The notes: generated from the letters alone by a model not told the origin. Shown: positions 27,222-36,938, counted from the stretch's first letter. The stretch: 64,000 bases of DNA from Hyphomonadaceae bacterium JAD_PAG50586_4 (GCA_023242925.1 CP096134.1:1389944-1453943), one strand, 5' to 3'. Numbers and translations: made by a program.

Positions 27222-28277
27222 ATGAGCTTGATGCGCGACATTGGCCGCGCGCGCTACGCTGCTGCTCAAGGCGCGCGCGTGACCTGGTATCTCAGCCAGT
27301 ATCTGCTGGCGCGCCGTATATCGGGCCCGTTCGATCGGCCCGGGGAACCCAAATTCAAACCGCAATCTGAGAGCGGCGATCCCACGCGTATCCGCGCGGC
27401 GTTCCTCGAACTGTTCGCCAAAGACCGCGCCAATATCGAAGCCGGGCTTTATCCCGCGCCGCAGGATGTCCGTCTCGAACGCGCCATCAGCGCGTTGCGC
27501 AATTCCGCGAACTTCTTCCGCGATCTACCGAAGGTCGATCAGCGGCGGCTCGAGCGTGATGGCACACAGGTGCGCGAGCAAGCCAAGGGCGAGGGCCGCT
27601 ACCCGACTTATTATTTGCAGAACTTCCACTACCAGACCGACGGTTGGCTCAGCGCCGATAGCGCCAAGCTCTACGACACCCAGGTCGAAATCCTGTTCGG
27701 CGGCGCGGCGGATGCGATGCGCCGCATCGCCATAGGCTCACTCGCACAAGCCATTCGCGGCACGGACCAGCGGCGCGTAAAGCTGGTCGATCTCGCCTGC
27801 GGCAATGGCCGCTTCCTGCGCCAGATACTCGACGCATACCCACGCATCAACGCAACCGGCCTCGATCTTTCGCCCGCCTATTGCGAAGAGGCGCGCAAGC
27901 GCTTGGCGTCGTGGTCGCAAGTGGAGGTCGTCAACGGCGCTGCAGAGCAAGCGCCGTTCGAAGACGCGAGCTTTGACGCCGCCACCTGCGTCTACCTTTT
28001 CCACGAATTGCCGCCACGCGTGCGCCGCGATGTTGCGCGTGAGATCGGGCGCCTGCTCAAGCCAGGCGGCGTGTTTGTATTGGCGGATTCAATTCAAACC
28101 GGCGACAGCGCCGATCTCGACCAAATGCTCGAATACTTCCCGATCGGCTTTCACGAGCCGTATTTCAGCACATACCTGAATGAAGATTTCGCGGCGATGT
28201 TCGAGGAGCAGGGCTTCGACGTCGAAGAGGTCGAAAACGCCTTCCTCACCAAGGTGACGCGTTTGCGTAAGCGCTAG
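27222..28277 (+). CDS. SAM-dependent class I methyltransferase
   Basis: 351 residues. An N-terminal region of about 180 residues without a known domain (PTYYLQNFHYQTDGWLSADS) is followed by a Rossmann methyltransferase: VKLVDLACGNGRFLRQIL (motif I), ATGLDLSPAYCEEAR, DAATCVYLFHELPP and IGRLLKPGGVFVLADSI. The fold and LKPGG motif resemble the UbiE-like group acting on small molecules. Substrate unknown. Third gene of the run rRNA methyltransferase - YcgN - this gene. Its TAG overlaps the convergent gene's stop by 4 bp (CTAG). Confidence 0.82.
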   Translation: MSLMRDIGRARYAAAQGARVTWYLSQYLLARRISGPFDRPGEPKFKPQSESGDPTRIRAAFLELFAKDRANIEAGLYPAPQDVRLERAISALRNSANFFRDLPKVDQRRLERDGTQVREQAKGEGRYPTYYLQNFHYQTDGWLSADSAKLYDTQVEILFGGAADAMRRIAIGSLAQAIRGTDQRRVKLVDLACGNGRFLRQILDAYPRINATGLDLSPAYCEEARKRLASWSQVEVVNGAAEQAPFEDASFDAATCVYLFHELPPRVRRDVAREIGRLLKPGGVFVLADSIQTGDSADLDQMLEYFPIGFHEPYFSTYLNEDFAAMFEEQGFDVEEVENAFLTKVTRLRKR

Positions 28278-28762
28278 CGTTTGCCTTCTGGTAAGGGTGA
28301 GGGCCCTGCATACGCGGCCTCGTCGTAGCTGTCTTCTGCGTATGCATCGTCCGCGTACGCGCCATCGTCCGAAGCGCTTGGCAAGGCTGCATACATCTCA
28401 GCGATCTCGCGCCGTAGCTCCACTTCAGTCGAGCCTTGGTACTGGCTGAAGCTTGCATCCGGATCGTCGGCCGCGCCAACCAATGTCTCGGCCTCGTAAG
28501 ATGCGTAATCCGCGTCCAAGGGCCGAGCTTCATTCCACGCCATATCCTGCACATGCGCGTCCGGATTCATCCGCTCGGACCAAGTTTCAGCCGCGATCTG
28601 GAAATAGTTCGGCGTGTCGGCGTGGGCGCCGCGCTCGGTGGACGGCAAATCGAACCCGCCCGTCACCATCACATCAGATGCGGCGAGCACGCCGATCCCA
28701 AGTGCGCCAAACACGGCGCAGGCGAGCAGACGTTCTTTCAAAACAGGGCGATGTTCGAGCAT
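28274..28762 (-). CDS. Small membrane-anchored acidic protein A
   Basis: 162 residues. A basic start (MLEHRPVLKER) and one hydrophobic helix (LLACAVFGALGIGVLAASDVMV) are followed by VTGGFDL and a strongly acidic, Ala/Asp/Tyr-rich tail (DDGAYADDAYAEDSYDEAAY). Same layout as the next gene, including helix then VTGG then FD/PDW, so they look like diverged tandem copies. No known family. Likely anchored in the inner membrane with the tail in the periplasm. Confidence 0.65.
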   Translation of the reverse strand: MLEHRPVLKERLLACAVFGALGIGVLAASDVMVTGGFDLPSTERGAHADTPNYFQIAAETWSERMNPDAHVQDMAWNEARPLDADYASYEAETLVGAADDPDASFSQYQGSTEVELRREIAEMYAALPSASDDGAYADDAYAEDSYDEAAYAGPSPLPEGKR

Positions 28763-28822
28763 GGCCGGAGCCTCCGGCCGACAAACGGAGCAGAGCGCCA
28801 GCAGTTCCGCGCTGAACTGAGA

Positions 28823-29308
28823 TTAGAGCGGCTGCGCCTTGCCGGACTGAGTGTCCAGCGCCGCGGCCAGCGCATCCGGCTTGTCCGCATTGCGGGTGAT
28901 CCCGTCGGCGAACGGCTCATACGAAGCCAGCACCGTGTCCGGGCCGCCGAGCAGCGTTTCCGTGGTGAAACTGTAATCGATCAATCCGATCTCGATCCAG
29001 GCGTCTTCCTCTGTGGTCTGCGTCGGCGCAAGCGGGCCGGCGCGAACGACGAGATCACCACGAGTCTGTGTTTGGCTGATCTCCATCGCGTACGCCACGC
29101 CGCCCGGATTCCAATCCGGGCCGCCAGTGACCACGTAATCGACACCCACAGCGGTGAACGCAAAGATGGCGGCGAACACTGCCGAGGCTTTGCTGCGCTC
29201 ACGATTGGCCGGAACTGCCCAGAACGCGCGCGCGTGGCGTCCCAATCGCCGCGCGACCGCACGGGCTCGCACAAGCGGTTTGCGCGGGAGGCTGATACGC
29301 TCGAACAT
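28823..29308 (-). CDS. Small membrane-anchored protein B (paralogue-like of A)
   Basis: 161 residues from ATG 29308, preceded by CCGGAG; a GTG 192 bp upstream is in frame but lies inside the decayed transporter gene. Basic N-terminus (MFERISLPRKPLVRARAVARR), one helix (ASAVFAAIFAFTAVGVDYVV), then TGGPDWNPGG, then a polar domain ending DALAAALDTQSGKAQPL. Shares the helix-VTGG arrangement with its neighbour 60 bp downstream. Function unknown. Confidence 0.62.
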   Translation of the reverse strand: MFERISLPRKPLVRARAVARRLGRHARAFWAVPANRERSKASAVFAAIFAFTAVGVDYVVTGGPDWNPGGVAYAMEISQTQTRGDLVVRAGPLAPTQTTEEDAWIEIGLIDYSFTTETLLGGPDTVLASYEPFADGITRNADKPDALAAALDTQSGKAQPL

Positions 29309-29421
29309 GGATGGCTCCGGCGGCTCAAACCGTTTCGCCGCCGCACGCATTTCGCGCGGCGCGTGATTTTTCTTACGCGCATTCGCGCGCCAAGCCAAGA
29401 AGCGACGGATTATGTCCCTGT

Positions 29422-29455
29422 AACGGTGGGTTCGCTTTATTGCGAACCCACCGTT
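29422..29455. terminator. Perfect 14-bp hairpin at the end of the AbgT remnant
   Basis: Arms AACGGTGGGTTCGC (29422-29435) and GCGAACCCACCGTT (29442-29455), 6-nt AT-rich loop. It overlaps the last codons of the repaired AbgT frame. There is no T run on either strand, so it may be an mRNA-end stabiliser or a factor-dependent terminator. Confidence 0.5.
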
Positions 29456-29922
29456 TGGGAGCTTACGGAGCCGGCGTTTGGACAGCGTGTAGTCGGCCAC
29501 GGGGCGCCCGGGCCGAGCGGCAGGTCAATATAGACCCCCGCGAAGGTGAGGCCGATCCCAACAATCAGAATCCACATCGAATAGGGCAGCATTGGTCGCG
29601 GTTAGGCTGCCGAGGCCGAAATCGGTGCGCCAGCGCTGGCAGAAGGTCACCACGAGCGGGAAATAGACTGTCAGCGCGTGATGATGTTGGTGGCCCCGTC
29701 GCCGACGCGACAGGCGGCCGTGGTCATTTCCGGGCTGACGCCCAGCAGCATTATCATCGGCGCCGGCACCGGCGCCATCAGCGCCCATTTCGCACTGGCG
29801 GAGCCGGCGATCAAAATACCGATCAGCCAGAAGAAGATGAGAACCGGATCGGGCAGTTTATTGCCCGCGCGTTTGATCAGGCCAAGAATGCCCTTCTGTC
29901 GCTCTTGCGTCGCTTCCGCCAT
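29437..29922 (-). pseudogene. AbgT-family transporter remnant with large internal deletion
   Basis: AbgT proteins (about 500 residues) carry p-aminobenzoyl-glutamate or export sulfonamides. Here the start is intact: MAEATQERQKGILGLIKRAG, NKLPDPVLIFFWLIGILIAG, with a good ribosome-binding site. After about 43 residues it jumps to the C-terminal region KWALMAPVPAPMIMLLGVSPEM and RVGDGATNIIT, so roughly 400 residues are missing. The rest (VYFPLVVTFCQRW, TATMLPYSMWILIVGIG, PLGPGAP) is recognisable only after adding one base near 29680 and removing one near 29590. The family C-terminal signature G-x-PLGPGAP marks its end. Unlike the single-indel genes nearby, this one is truly degenerate. Confidence 0.82.
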
Positions 29923-29952
29923 GGACCTCTCCCACGAGCGAGCGCTGCGCGC

Positions 29953-31581
29953 TCAGCCGTCTCTTGGGCTAGGGAATTGGCGTATTCCTTGTCCCGCTAG
30001 GGCGGGCGCAATGTGCTCGGCTTGATTGAGCGTCGGCAAATAGCCTGGCGGCGTCCGTGGCTGAGCGCTCTGCTCGTAGGCGTAGGCGTAGGAGAGCAAA
30101 TGCGCTTCCGTCCAGGCGCCGCCGACAAAGGAGAGTCCGACCGGCAACCCATCCACCAGGCCCATTGGTACGGTAACGTGCGGATAGCCGGACACCGCCG
30201 GAAGCATGCTCGCGCCGCCGCCGACATAATGGTCGCCGTTAACGACATCTGTGGTCCAGGCGGGCCCCGTTGTCGGCGCGATCAACGCATCGACGCGATT
30301 GCTCTGCAGCATTGCATCGATAGCGGAGGAGGCCGCAGCGACTGCGCGCCGTTGCGCTGCCTGGTAATCGGGGCTGCTCACCCCGCCGGTTGCTTGCGCC
30401 GCTTCGAACAATTCCTGGCCGAAGAACACGGTTTCCGCCTGCGTATTGACGTTGAAGGCGATTACATCCGCGAGCGTGCGCGTCTCGACGCTGCCGGGCG
30501 TTGTCGCGAGATAGGCGTCCAAGTCTGAGCGAAGCTCGGCCAGTAGCACCGTGAACTCGTCTTGGCCGATGCTGTCCCAGCCGGCTGGCGCCGTTTCGAT
30601 CTCGATGATTTCGGCGCCGGCCGCCCGCAGTTCGCCAAGTGCTGCTTCAAAGCGGCGATCGACGCCGGCGTGGAAGCCAGCGGCAAAGCGCATCACGCCC
30701 AAACGCCGCCCGCGCAGTGCGTTGGCGTTGAGTGCGGCGCTATAGTCTTGGCGTAGATTATCGGACTGCGCCGTAGCGGCGTCATTTGGATCCGTGCCCG
30801 CCATGGCGGTCAGGAGGAGCGCGACGTCGGCGACGGAACGGCCCATCGGGCCGGCTGTGTCCTGCGTGCGGCTGATCGGCACGATATGGGTGCGTGAAAC
30901 CAGGCCGACCGTCGGTTTGATGCCGACAAGTCCGTTGACGGAAGACGGGCAAACAATCGAACCGTCCGTCTCGGTGCCGACGGCGATGGCTGCAAGGCTT
31001 GCAGCGATTGCCGCGCCTGCGCCGGCAGATGAACCGCAGGTGTTGCGATCGAGCGCGTAGGGATTGCGTGTCAGGCCGCCGACGGCGCTCCATCCGCTGA
31101 CGGATGCGGGGGAGCGAATGTTGGCCCATTCCGACAAATTTGTTTTGCCGAGAATGATCGCGCCGGCCGCGCGCAACCGGGCCACGAGCGGTGCGTCGCG
31201 ATTGGTGAAATTGTTGATGAGCGCCAACGAACCGGCCGTTGTCGGCATCGGATCGGCGCTTTCGATATTGTCCTTCAGCAGGATCGGGACGCCGTGCAGG
31301 GGCCCGCGAATACGGCCAGCGGCGCGCTCGGCGTCGAGCACACGCGCTTGTTCAAGCGCCCGCGGGTTGAGCGCGATTACGCTGTTGAGTGTGGGACCCG
31401 CATCGTCAATCGCAGCGATGCGATCGAGATAAGCGTGGACGAGTTGCTCACTCGTGACGGCGCCGGACTCTAAGTCAGCGCGCAGTTGCGCGATCGACCG
31501 CTCTTCGACATTGTAGCTGGGCGCTGGCGGCGTACATGCTGCGAAAAATAAGGCGGCGCAGACCGTCAGCAGCTTATGCAT
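29953..31581 (-). CDS. Amidase-signature lipoprotein
   Basis: 542 residues. Lipoprotein signal MHKLLTVCAALFFAAC. Catalytic triad of the amidase-signature family: Lys in HGVPILLKDNIESA, Ser-Ser in NTCGSSAGAGAAIAAS, and Ser in GTETDGSIVCPSSVNG. Later conserved segments are IVPISRTQDTAGPMGRSVAD and the C-terminal VPMGLVDGLPVGLSFVG. Predicted to hydrolyse an amide in the periplasm. It lies 12 bp downstream of aroC, so it may be read from the aroC promoter, although the link is not functional in any obvious way. Confidence 0.9.
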   Translation of the reverse strand: MHKLLTVCAALFFAACTPPAPSYNVEERSIAQLRADLESGAVTSEQLVHAYLDRIAAIDDAGPTLNSVIALNPRALEQARVLDAERAAGRIRGPLHGVPILLKDNIESADPMPTTAGSLALINNFTNRDAPLVARLRAAGAIILGKTNLSEWANIRSPASVSGWSAVGGLTRNPYALDRNTCGSSAGAGAAIAASLAAIAVGTETDGSIVCPSSVNGLVGIKPTVGLVSRTHIVPISRTQDTAGPMGRSVADVALLLTAMAGTDPNDAATAQSDNLRQDYSAALNANALRGRRLGVMRFAAGFHAGVDRRFEAALGELRAAGAEIIEIETAPAGWDSIGQDEFTVLLAELRSDLDAYLATTPGSVETRTLADVIAFNVNTQAETVFFGQELFEAAQATGGVSSPDYQAAQRRAVAAASSAIDAMLQSNRVDALIAPTTGPAWTTDVVNGDHYVGGGASMLPAVSGYPHVTVPMGLVDGLPVGLSFVGGAWTEAHLLSYAYAYEQSAQPRTPPGYLPTLNQAEHIAPALAGQGIRQFPSPRDG

Positions 31582-31593
31582 AAACTTCCCCGA

Positions 31594-32688
31594 TTAGCCG
31601 CCAGTCTGTCCGCGATGGCGCAGTTTCGCATCCGCCAGCACGCAGGCGAGCATCGCCTCCGCCACTGGCGCCGCACGAATGCCGACGCACGGATCGTGGC
31701 GGCCCTTCGTCATCACTTCGGTGTTCTGGCCGTCCTTCGTGACCGAGAGACGCGGCGTGAGAATGGAGGAGGTGGGCTTGATCGCGATCCGCGCCACGAT
31801 CGGCTGACCGGTCGAAATGCCGCCCAGCACGCCGCCGGCGCGGTTCGACAAGAACACCGGCTTGCCCTCATTGCCCGCGCGCATTTCGTCGGCGTTCTCG
31901 ACGCCGGTCAGTTCAGCCGCTTCAAAGCCCGCGCCGATCTCGACGCCTTTGACGGCGTTGATGCTCATCATTGCGCCGGCGATCTCAGCGTCGATCTTGC
32001 CATAAATCGGCGCGCCCCAACCAGCCGGCACGCCGGTCGCTTCAACTTCGAGAATGGCGCCGACGGAATTGGCGCCCTTGCGCGTCTCGTCGAGCAGTTT
32101 TTCCCAGGCGCTCGCCGCTTGCGCGTCGGGCGACCAAAACGGGTTGTTCTCAACCTCGTTCCAATCCCAGCGCGCGCGATCGATCTTCACTTTGCCGATC
32201 TGCACGAGGGCCGCGCGGATCACGACCTCGTCGCCCAGAATGCGCCGCGCCACAGCGCCCGCGGCCACACGCGCCGCTGTCTCACGCGCGGACGATCGCC
32301 CGCCGCCGCGATAATCGCGCACGCCATACTTGGCGTCGTAAACATAATCGGCGTGACCAGGCCGATACGTATCGCGAATGTCGCCGTAATCCTTGCTGCG
32401 CTGATCGGTGTTTTCGATCAGCAGCGAAATCGGGGCGCCTGTTGTGACGGGCCCTTCGGTGCGATCATCCTCAAACACGCCGGAGAGGATTTTCACTTCA
32501 TCGGCTTCTTGGCGCTGCGTGACGAAGCGGCTGGTGCCGGGTTTGCGTCGGTTCAGCCAATACTGAATGTCGGCAACAGACAAAGGCAGACCGGGCGGGC
32601 AGCCATCGACCACGCAGCCCAACGCCGGCCCGTGGCTTTCGCCCCAGGTGGTGACGCGGAAAAGGTGGCCGAACGTGTTGTGGGACAT
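31594..32688 (-). CDS. aroC: Chorismate synthase
   Basis: Last step of the shikimate pathway: EPSP to chorismate, using reduced FMN. 364 residues, normal length. Signatures: [20 protein letters not shown] with [10 protein letters not shown], the [21 protein letters not shown] segment ([21 protein letters not shown]), [17 protein letters not shown] and [18 protein letters not shown]. The start ATG 32688 is the standard one. It is downstream of the DUF4180 gene by 44 bp. Confidence 0.97.
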   Translation of the reverse strand: MSHNTFGHLFRVTTWGESHGPALGCVVDGCPPGLPLSVADIQYWLNRRKPGTSRFVTQRQEADEVKILSGVFEDDRTEGPVTTGAPISLLIENTDQRSKDYGDIRDTYRPGHADYVYDAKYGVRDYRGGGRSSARETAARVAAGAVARRILGDEVVIRAALVQIGKVKIDRARWDWNEVENNPFWSPDAQAASAWEKLLDETRKGANSVGAILEVEATGVPAGWGAPIYGKIDAEIAGAMMSINAVKGVEIGAGFEAAELTGVENADEMRAGNEGKPVFLSNRAGGVLGGISTGQPIVARIAIKPTSSILTPRLSVTKDGQNTEVMTKGRHDPCVGIRAAPVAEAMLACVLADAKLRHRGQTGG

Positions 32689-32732
32689 CGCGTCCCGTCA
32701 GTGACACAAGCCGCCTGCGCGGGCAACGCCGC

Positions 32733-33099
32733 TCACTTCGCCGGCGCCAGCCGCGTGCCCAATTCGTTGCTGTCGCGCACGAACCAGACGTCCCGCCCAC
32801 GATTGGATTCTGCGCACGAAATCCGCCAGCGGCGCCGATTGTTCGACATGGTGCGAGATGTCGCCAAGAATGGCGATGCGCAGGCGATAATTAACGAACT
32901 TCTGGATGAAGTGGCCGGCCTTGCGCGTACTGAGCTGGAAGAAGTCCGAACTCAGCCGCTCTGCCGGAATGGCGACCAAGCGCGCATCCGAGCTCATCGC
33001 TTCGGCGATTAAATCCGTCGCATCGCGCTCGCTCTCAAGCGGTCCGCCGCGATGGCTGATCTCGGCGACCCGCTCGCCGTGCAGAGAATAGACGATCAT
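32733..33099 (-). CDS. DUF4180 protein (one frameshift)
   Basis: About 121 residues after repair. The N-terminal two thirds (GGPLESERDATDLIAEAM, VAIPAERLSSDFFQL, HFIQKFVNYRLRIAILGDIS) match DUF4180. As read, the last third is foreign and runs to 32698. Removing one base near 32811 changes it to FVRESNRGRDVWFVRDSNEL and a stop at 32733, exactly the family C-terminus, so the extra base is probably an error. Function unknown. Its ATG overlaps the stop of the upstream zincin gene (TAATG). Confidence 0.85.
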
Positions 33100-34031
33100 T
33101 ACCCCTCACATCGCGCCAACCGCGCGAGCGCCGCCTCAACCACAGGGCGGGCGGCCGCCGCGTCGAGACGCGCTAAATCCTGTACTGAATGTCTGCGCCC
33201 CGCTTCGCGTGCGACCAGGTAGCCGACATAATACCCAAATCGGGGCGGCAAGCGCTCATTCAAGCGGCTGAAGCTAAAAAGTGCGGCAAGGTCGGCGCTG
33301 GCGCTGGAATCGAGGCGCGCGCGCACTGTGCAGACGGCCTCGATTAGATTGGCGTTCACGGCGGCCGGGATGTCTTCCGGCGTCGTCAATAGCAATTGCG
33401 CGTCCGTGGCGTCGCGATTGAGTTCCCGCGAAACATGCACGGCCAGGCCTTCACTCCAGAGCGAGCACCACACTTGCGCGCACTCCTGGAAGGTCCGCTG
33501 ATGGTAGATGTGAAAGAGCTCGTGGTGAAAGAATGCCTCCACGTCGTCATTGGGGTGAACGCGGCCCATCACGTCGGCGCCGAAGATCAGAACGATTGCG
33601 TTGCTGAAACTGCGCGTGCCGCCGTCCATTTCACCTAGGGAATGCAGCAGATAGACGTCGCCGAATTCGCCCATGTCGGGGAAGGCGCGCGTGAAGCTCG
33701 CATAGGCCGGGTCAAGCAGCGCGACGAACGAAGTGGAGCGGCTGAGATAGGCTTCGCGCTCGGCGGGAAAGCGCTCGATCGCGCGCCCGATGCGCGCATC
33801 GTATTGGGCCTGTGTGATCGTGCTGAAGCGCGCACGCCCGTAAAAATCTGGAAACAGCGGCGCCACGTCGGTTTTGAACGCCTTGATACGCAGCTCAAGC
33901 GGCATGCCCTCGGTGCGATCGTAGGCGGCGACAAATTCGTCGGTGAGATCGGTCAATCGGTAAGGCTGCGCGGCGGCCGTCGCACCGGCAAGAGCGACGA
34001 TGGCGCACAGCGCCGATAAGAACCATTTCAT
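33099..34031 (-). CDS. Exported HExxH zincin-like protein
   Basis: 310 residues from ATG 34031, with AGGGAGGGA just upstream. Signal peptide about 1-21 (LCAIVALAGATAAAQ). The motif HHELFHIYHQR near residue 156 is an HExxH zinc site, followed by SEGLAVHVSREL, in which the glutamate is positioned as the third ligand. This layout resembles the predicted Zn-dependent proteases of the DUF2268 type. Substrate unknown. Translationally coupled to the DUF4180 gene. Confidence 0.75.
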   Translation of the reverse strand: MKWFLSALCAIVALAGATAAAQPYRLTDLTDEFVAAYDRTEGMPLELRIKAFKTDVAPLFPDFYGRARFSTITQAQYDARIGRAIERFPAEREAYLSRSTSFVALLDPAYASFTRAFPDMGEFGDVYLLHSLGEMDGGTRSFSNAIVLIFGADVMGRVHPNDDVEAFFHHELFHIYHQRTFQECAQVWCSLWSEGLAVHVSRELNRDATDAQLLLTTPEDIPAAVNANLIEAVCTVRARLDSSASADLAALFSFSRLNERLPPRFGYYVGYLVAREAGRRHSVQDLARLDAAAARPVVEAALARLARCEG

Positions 34032-34118
34032 GGAAATCCCTCCCTCCACTTTGGGATGCGGCGCTAGGCGCATTCGGATGCGCGCGTGGGCGTGCTAAGA
34101 GAGGCGCAGGAGCCGCCC

Positions 34119-34781
34119 TTGTCCAACGACCTGATCCCGCCGTCACCGAAATACGACCCAGCCGCCCAGCCGCCGCCGGACGACGCGACCTTGTTCGCAG
34201 AAAGCGAGCCGTTTGATTTGTTCGCGCGCTGGTTCAAGGAAGCCAAGGACAAGGAGCCCAACGATCCGAACGGCATGGCGCTCGCCACCGCCGACGCAGC
34301 GGGCTTCCCTGATGTGCGCATGGTCCTCTTGAAGGATTTCGACAATCGCGGCTTCGCCTTCTACTCGAACGCCGAAAGCGCCAAGGGCCGCCAGCTTGAA
34401 GCCAATCCGCGCGCGGCTGTTGTGTTTCATTGGAAAAGCCTGCGCCGCCAAGTGCGTGTGCGCGGCCTCATCGAGCGCGTGACGGGCGAGGAGGCGGACG
34501 CCTACTTCCAAAGCCGTGACCGCGGCGCGCGCCTGGGCGCGTGGGCCAGCCAACAATCGGCCCCGCTCCAAGATCGTCTTGCGCTGGAAAAGCGCATCGC
34601 CGCGTTCGCAGCGAAATATGGCCTGGGCGAGGTGCCGCGCCCAGAATTCTGGGGCGGCTACAGGCTCGTTCCGCTGGCGATCGAATTTTGGCGCGACCGG
34701 CCGTTCCGCTTGCATGATCGGCTCGTGTTCACGCGCGACGCCGCCAACAGCCTTTGGTCCAAATCTCGCCTCTACCCTTAA
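34119..34781 (+). CDS. pdxH: Pyridoxamine/pyridoxine 5'-phosphate oxidase
   Basis: Makes pyridoxal 5'-phosphate with FMN and oxygen. 220 residues from TTG 34119, which has AGGAG six bases upstream and starts the conserved [11 protein letters not shown] region. Motifs: [35 protein letters not shown] (FMN site), [31 protein letters not shown] and [11 protein letters not shown]. Divergent from the zincin gene with 87 bp between. Good overall match to the family. Confidence 0.95.
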   Translation: MSNDLIPPSPKYDPAAQPPPDDATLFAESEPFDLFARWFKEAKDKEPNDPNGMALATADAAGFPDVRMVLLKDFDNRGFAFYSNAESAKGRQLEANPRAAVVFHWKSLRRQVRVRGLIERVTGEEADAYFQSRDRGARLGAWASQQSAPLQDRLALEKRIAAFAAKYGLGEVPRPEFWGGYRLVPLAIEFWRDRPFRLHDRLVFTRDAANSLWSKSRLYP

Positions 34782-34841
34782 CGCTTCTTTCAACCGCGCG
34801 CGCCGAGTTTGGGTCATTCCCAGACTCAAGGAGGCGCTGGC

Positions 34842-35209
34842 GTGCGTGGGTTCGACAGGGCGGTGGCGGCGTTGATGCTGCGGGCGATGCCGACCAAGCC
34901 GCCCACGCATGAAAAGCGCCTCGTGCCCGCAATCGACGACGCCCATCGCGCCCAGCTCGACCGCAACACCATCTCGCACCAGCGCGCCGCTTTGATCGCC
35001 TCGCTTTGGCCGGAGCCGACGCGCCAGTGCGTGGCGCGACCAGCCTTTGTGCAATTCTCCGCACCGGCGATCTTTGGCCTGGTGTTTCACTTCGGCGCGC
35101 CGCACCGGGTCGATGCGCGGGCGCTGCAGGCGCGGCTCGACGCCGTTTTCGGTGCGGTGAAAGCGCCGCCGGAAGCGCCCCCAGAGCAGAAAACCGCCAA
35201 GGCCGCCTG
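34842..35209 (+). CDS. Hypothetical protein, about 122 aa
   Basis: GTG 34842 is preferred because AAGGAGG lies 6 bp before it. The protein begins MRGFDRAVAALMLRAMPTKP and contains PEPTRQCVARPAFVQFSAPAIF and a Pro/Ala/Lys-rich end. No signal peptide or clear membrane helix. No family recognised. It lies between pdxH and the acyl-CoA synthetase gene, same strand. Confidence 0.5.
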
Positions 35210-35282
35210 ACGCAGCGTTTGCGTTGCGCCGCCTGGATTGCTTTAGTGCCTCCAAACAGAAGTGTAGGGAGGCGTGAAGGCA

Positions 35283-36938
35283 ATGCTCGGGCTCATGCAG
35301 AATTGGCCGCTGACGGTCGACAAGGTTCTTGACCACGCGAAAGCCAATTTCCCGCGCCGCGAAGTCGTCACGCGCAGCGTCGAAGGCCCAATCTCGCGCA
35401 CCACCTACGGCAATATCTGGCGCCGGGCCAAACAGGTGACCAACGCGCTGCAAGAGCGCGGCGTGCAGATGGGCGACCGCGTCGCCACGCTGGCCTGGAA
35501 CACCGAGCGCCATATCGAAGCCTGGTACGGTGCGATGGGCATGGGCGCGGTGTTGCACACGGTGAACCCAAGGCTTTTCCCCGAGCAGATCGCCTGGATC
35601 ATCAATCACGCCGAAGACAAGATCCTCTTCTTCGACACCACGTTTGCGCCGCTCGTGGAAAAGATCGCGCCGCTCTTGAAGACGGTGCAGACCTACGTTG
35701 CGTTCACCGATCGCGAACACACGCCAAAATCGTCAGTGACCCATTTCGTCGCGTACGAGGATTTCATCCATGGCCATGCCCAAGACGCGACGTGGGGCGG
35801 CTTCGACGAAAACACCGCCGCCGGGCTTTGCTATACGTCTGGCACGACCGGCGATCCCAAGGGCGTGCTCTATTCGCACCGCTCCAACGTGCTGCACGCG
35901 ATGGCCGCCAATTCCACCGACGTGTTCGGCTGCGGCGCCAGCGACGTCGTCATGCCGATCGTGCCGATGTTCCACGCCAACGCTTGGGCGATCTCATTCG
36001 TCGGTCCGATGTGCGGCGCGAAGCTCGTGATGCCGGGCGCAAAGCTCGATGGCCCGAGCGTCTATGAATTGCTCGAGACCGAAGGCGTTACCTTCACCGC
36101 CGCGGTGCCCACCGTGTGGCTCGGCCTCTTGGCCTTCCTGCGCGAGAACAATTTGAAGCCGACGACTTTGAAGCGCGTCGTCATTGGCGGTTCGGCTGTG
36201 CCGGAAGCGGTGCTGCGTGCGTTTGAAGAGGATTACGGCGTCGAAGTGCTGCACGGCTGGGGCATGACCGAAATGAGCCCGATGGGCACGGTCGGCAAAT
36301 TGCTGCCCGATCACGCCGCAATGGATCATGAAGCGCAGATCAAGACCAAGCTGAAGCAAGGCCGCACGCCGTTCACCGTCGAGATGAAAATCGTCGACGA
36401 TGCGGGTGTCGAGAAGCCGCATGACGGCAAGACCTTCGGCCGTTTGCTGGTGCGCGGCCCGTCCGTCGCGCGCGCTTACTTCAAGAACGCCGGCGCCAAG
36501 AATGAGAAGGGCGAATGCCTGGAGACCTGCGGCTTCTTCGATACGGGCGATGTCGCCACCATCGATGAGCTCGGCATCATGCAGATCACCGATCGCGCCA
36601 AGGACGTCATCAAATCTGGCGGCGAATGGATCAGCTCGATCGACATCGAAAACATTGCCGTCGGCGCCGAAGGCGTTGCCAACGCGGCCGTGATCGGCGT
36701 GCTGCACCCCAAATGGGATGAGCGCCCGCTGCTCATCATCGAGCCCAAGCCCGGCGCAGAGCCGACGCGCGAACAATTGCTCGCGTTCCTCGAAGGCAAG
36801 ATCGCCAAATGGTGGACGCCCGACGACGTCGTGTTCGTGGAGAAAATCCCGCTCGGCGCCACCGGCAAGATCAACAAGTTGGCGCTGCGCGAGATCTTCA
36901 AGGATTACAAGCTGCCGAGCGCACAGGCGGCCGAGTGA
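35283..36938 (+). CDS. Long-chain fatty-acid/acyl-CoA synthetase
   Basis: 551 residues. AMP-forming adenylate enzyme that activates a carboxylic acid to its CoA thioester. Motifs: CYTSGTTGDPKGVLYSHRS (P-loop), PMFHANAWAISF, HGWGMTEMSPMGT (A5), FFDTGDVATID (A7) and DRAKDVIKSGGEWISS (A8), and the C-terminal lysine in GATGKINKLALR. The start ATG 35283 is used (a GTG 9 bp earlier sits too close to GGGAGG). The family handles medium or long chains, but specificity is not readable. Alone in its transcript. Confidence 0.93.
   Translation: MLGLMQNWPLTVDKVLDHAKANFPRREVVTRSVEGPISRTTYGNIWRRAKQVTNALQERGVQMGDRVATLAWNTERHIEAWYGAMGMGAVLHTVNPRLFPEQIAWIINHAEDKILFFDTTFAPLVEKIAPLLKTVQTYVAFTDREHTPKSSVTHFVAYEDFIHGHAQDATWGGFDENTAAGLCYTSGTTGDPKGVLYSHRSNVLHAMAANSTDVFGCGASDVVMPIVPMFHANAWAISFVGPMCGAKLVMPGAKLDGPSVYELLETEGVTFTAAVPTVWLGLLAFLRENNLKPTTLKRVVIGGSAVPEAVLRAFEEDYGVEVLHGWGMTEMSPMGTVGKLLPDHAAMDHEAQIKTKLKQGRTPFTVEMKIVDDAGVEKPHDGKTFGRLLVRGPSVARAYFKNAGAKNEKGECLETCGFFDTGDVATIDELGIMQITDRAKDVIKSGGEWISSIDIENIAVGAEGVANAAVIGVLHPKWDERPLLIIEPKPGAEPTREQLLAFLEGKIAKWWTPDDVVFVEKIPLGATGKINKLALREIFKDYKLPSAQAAE

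Noticed and set aside
31576-33012. 478-residue open frame on the plus strand opposite aroC and DUF4180
   Set aside because: aroC is certain on the minus strand; the opposing frame has no domain pattern.
34143-35720. 525-residue open frame on the minus strand opposite pdxH and the acyl-CoA synthetase start
   Set aside because: It is antisense to two clearly recognised genes and has the Arg/His/Glu-rich composition of high-GC antisense frames; no motif of its own.
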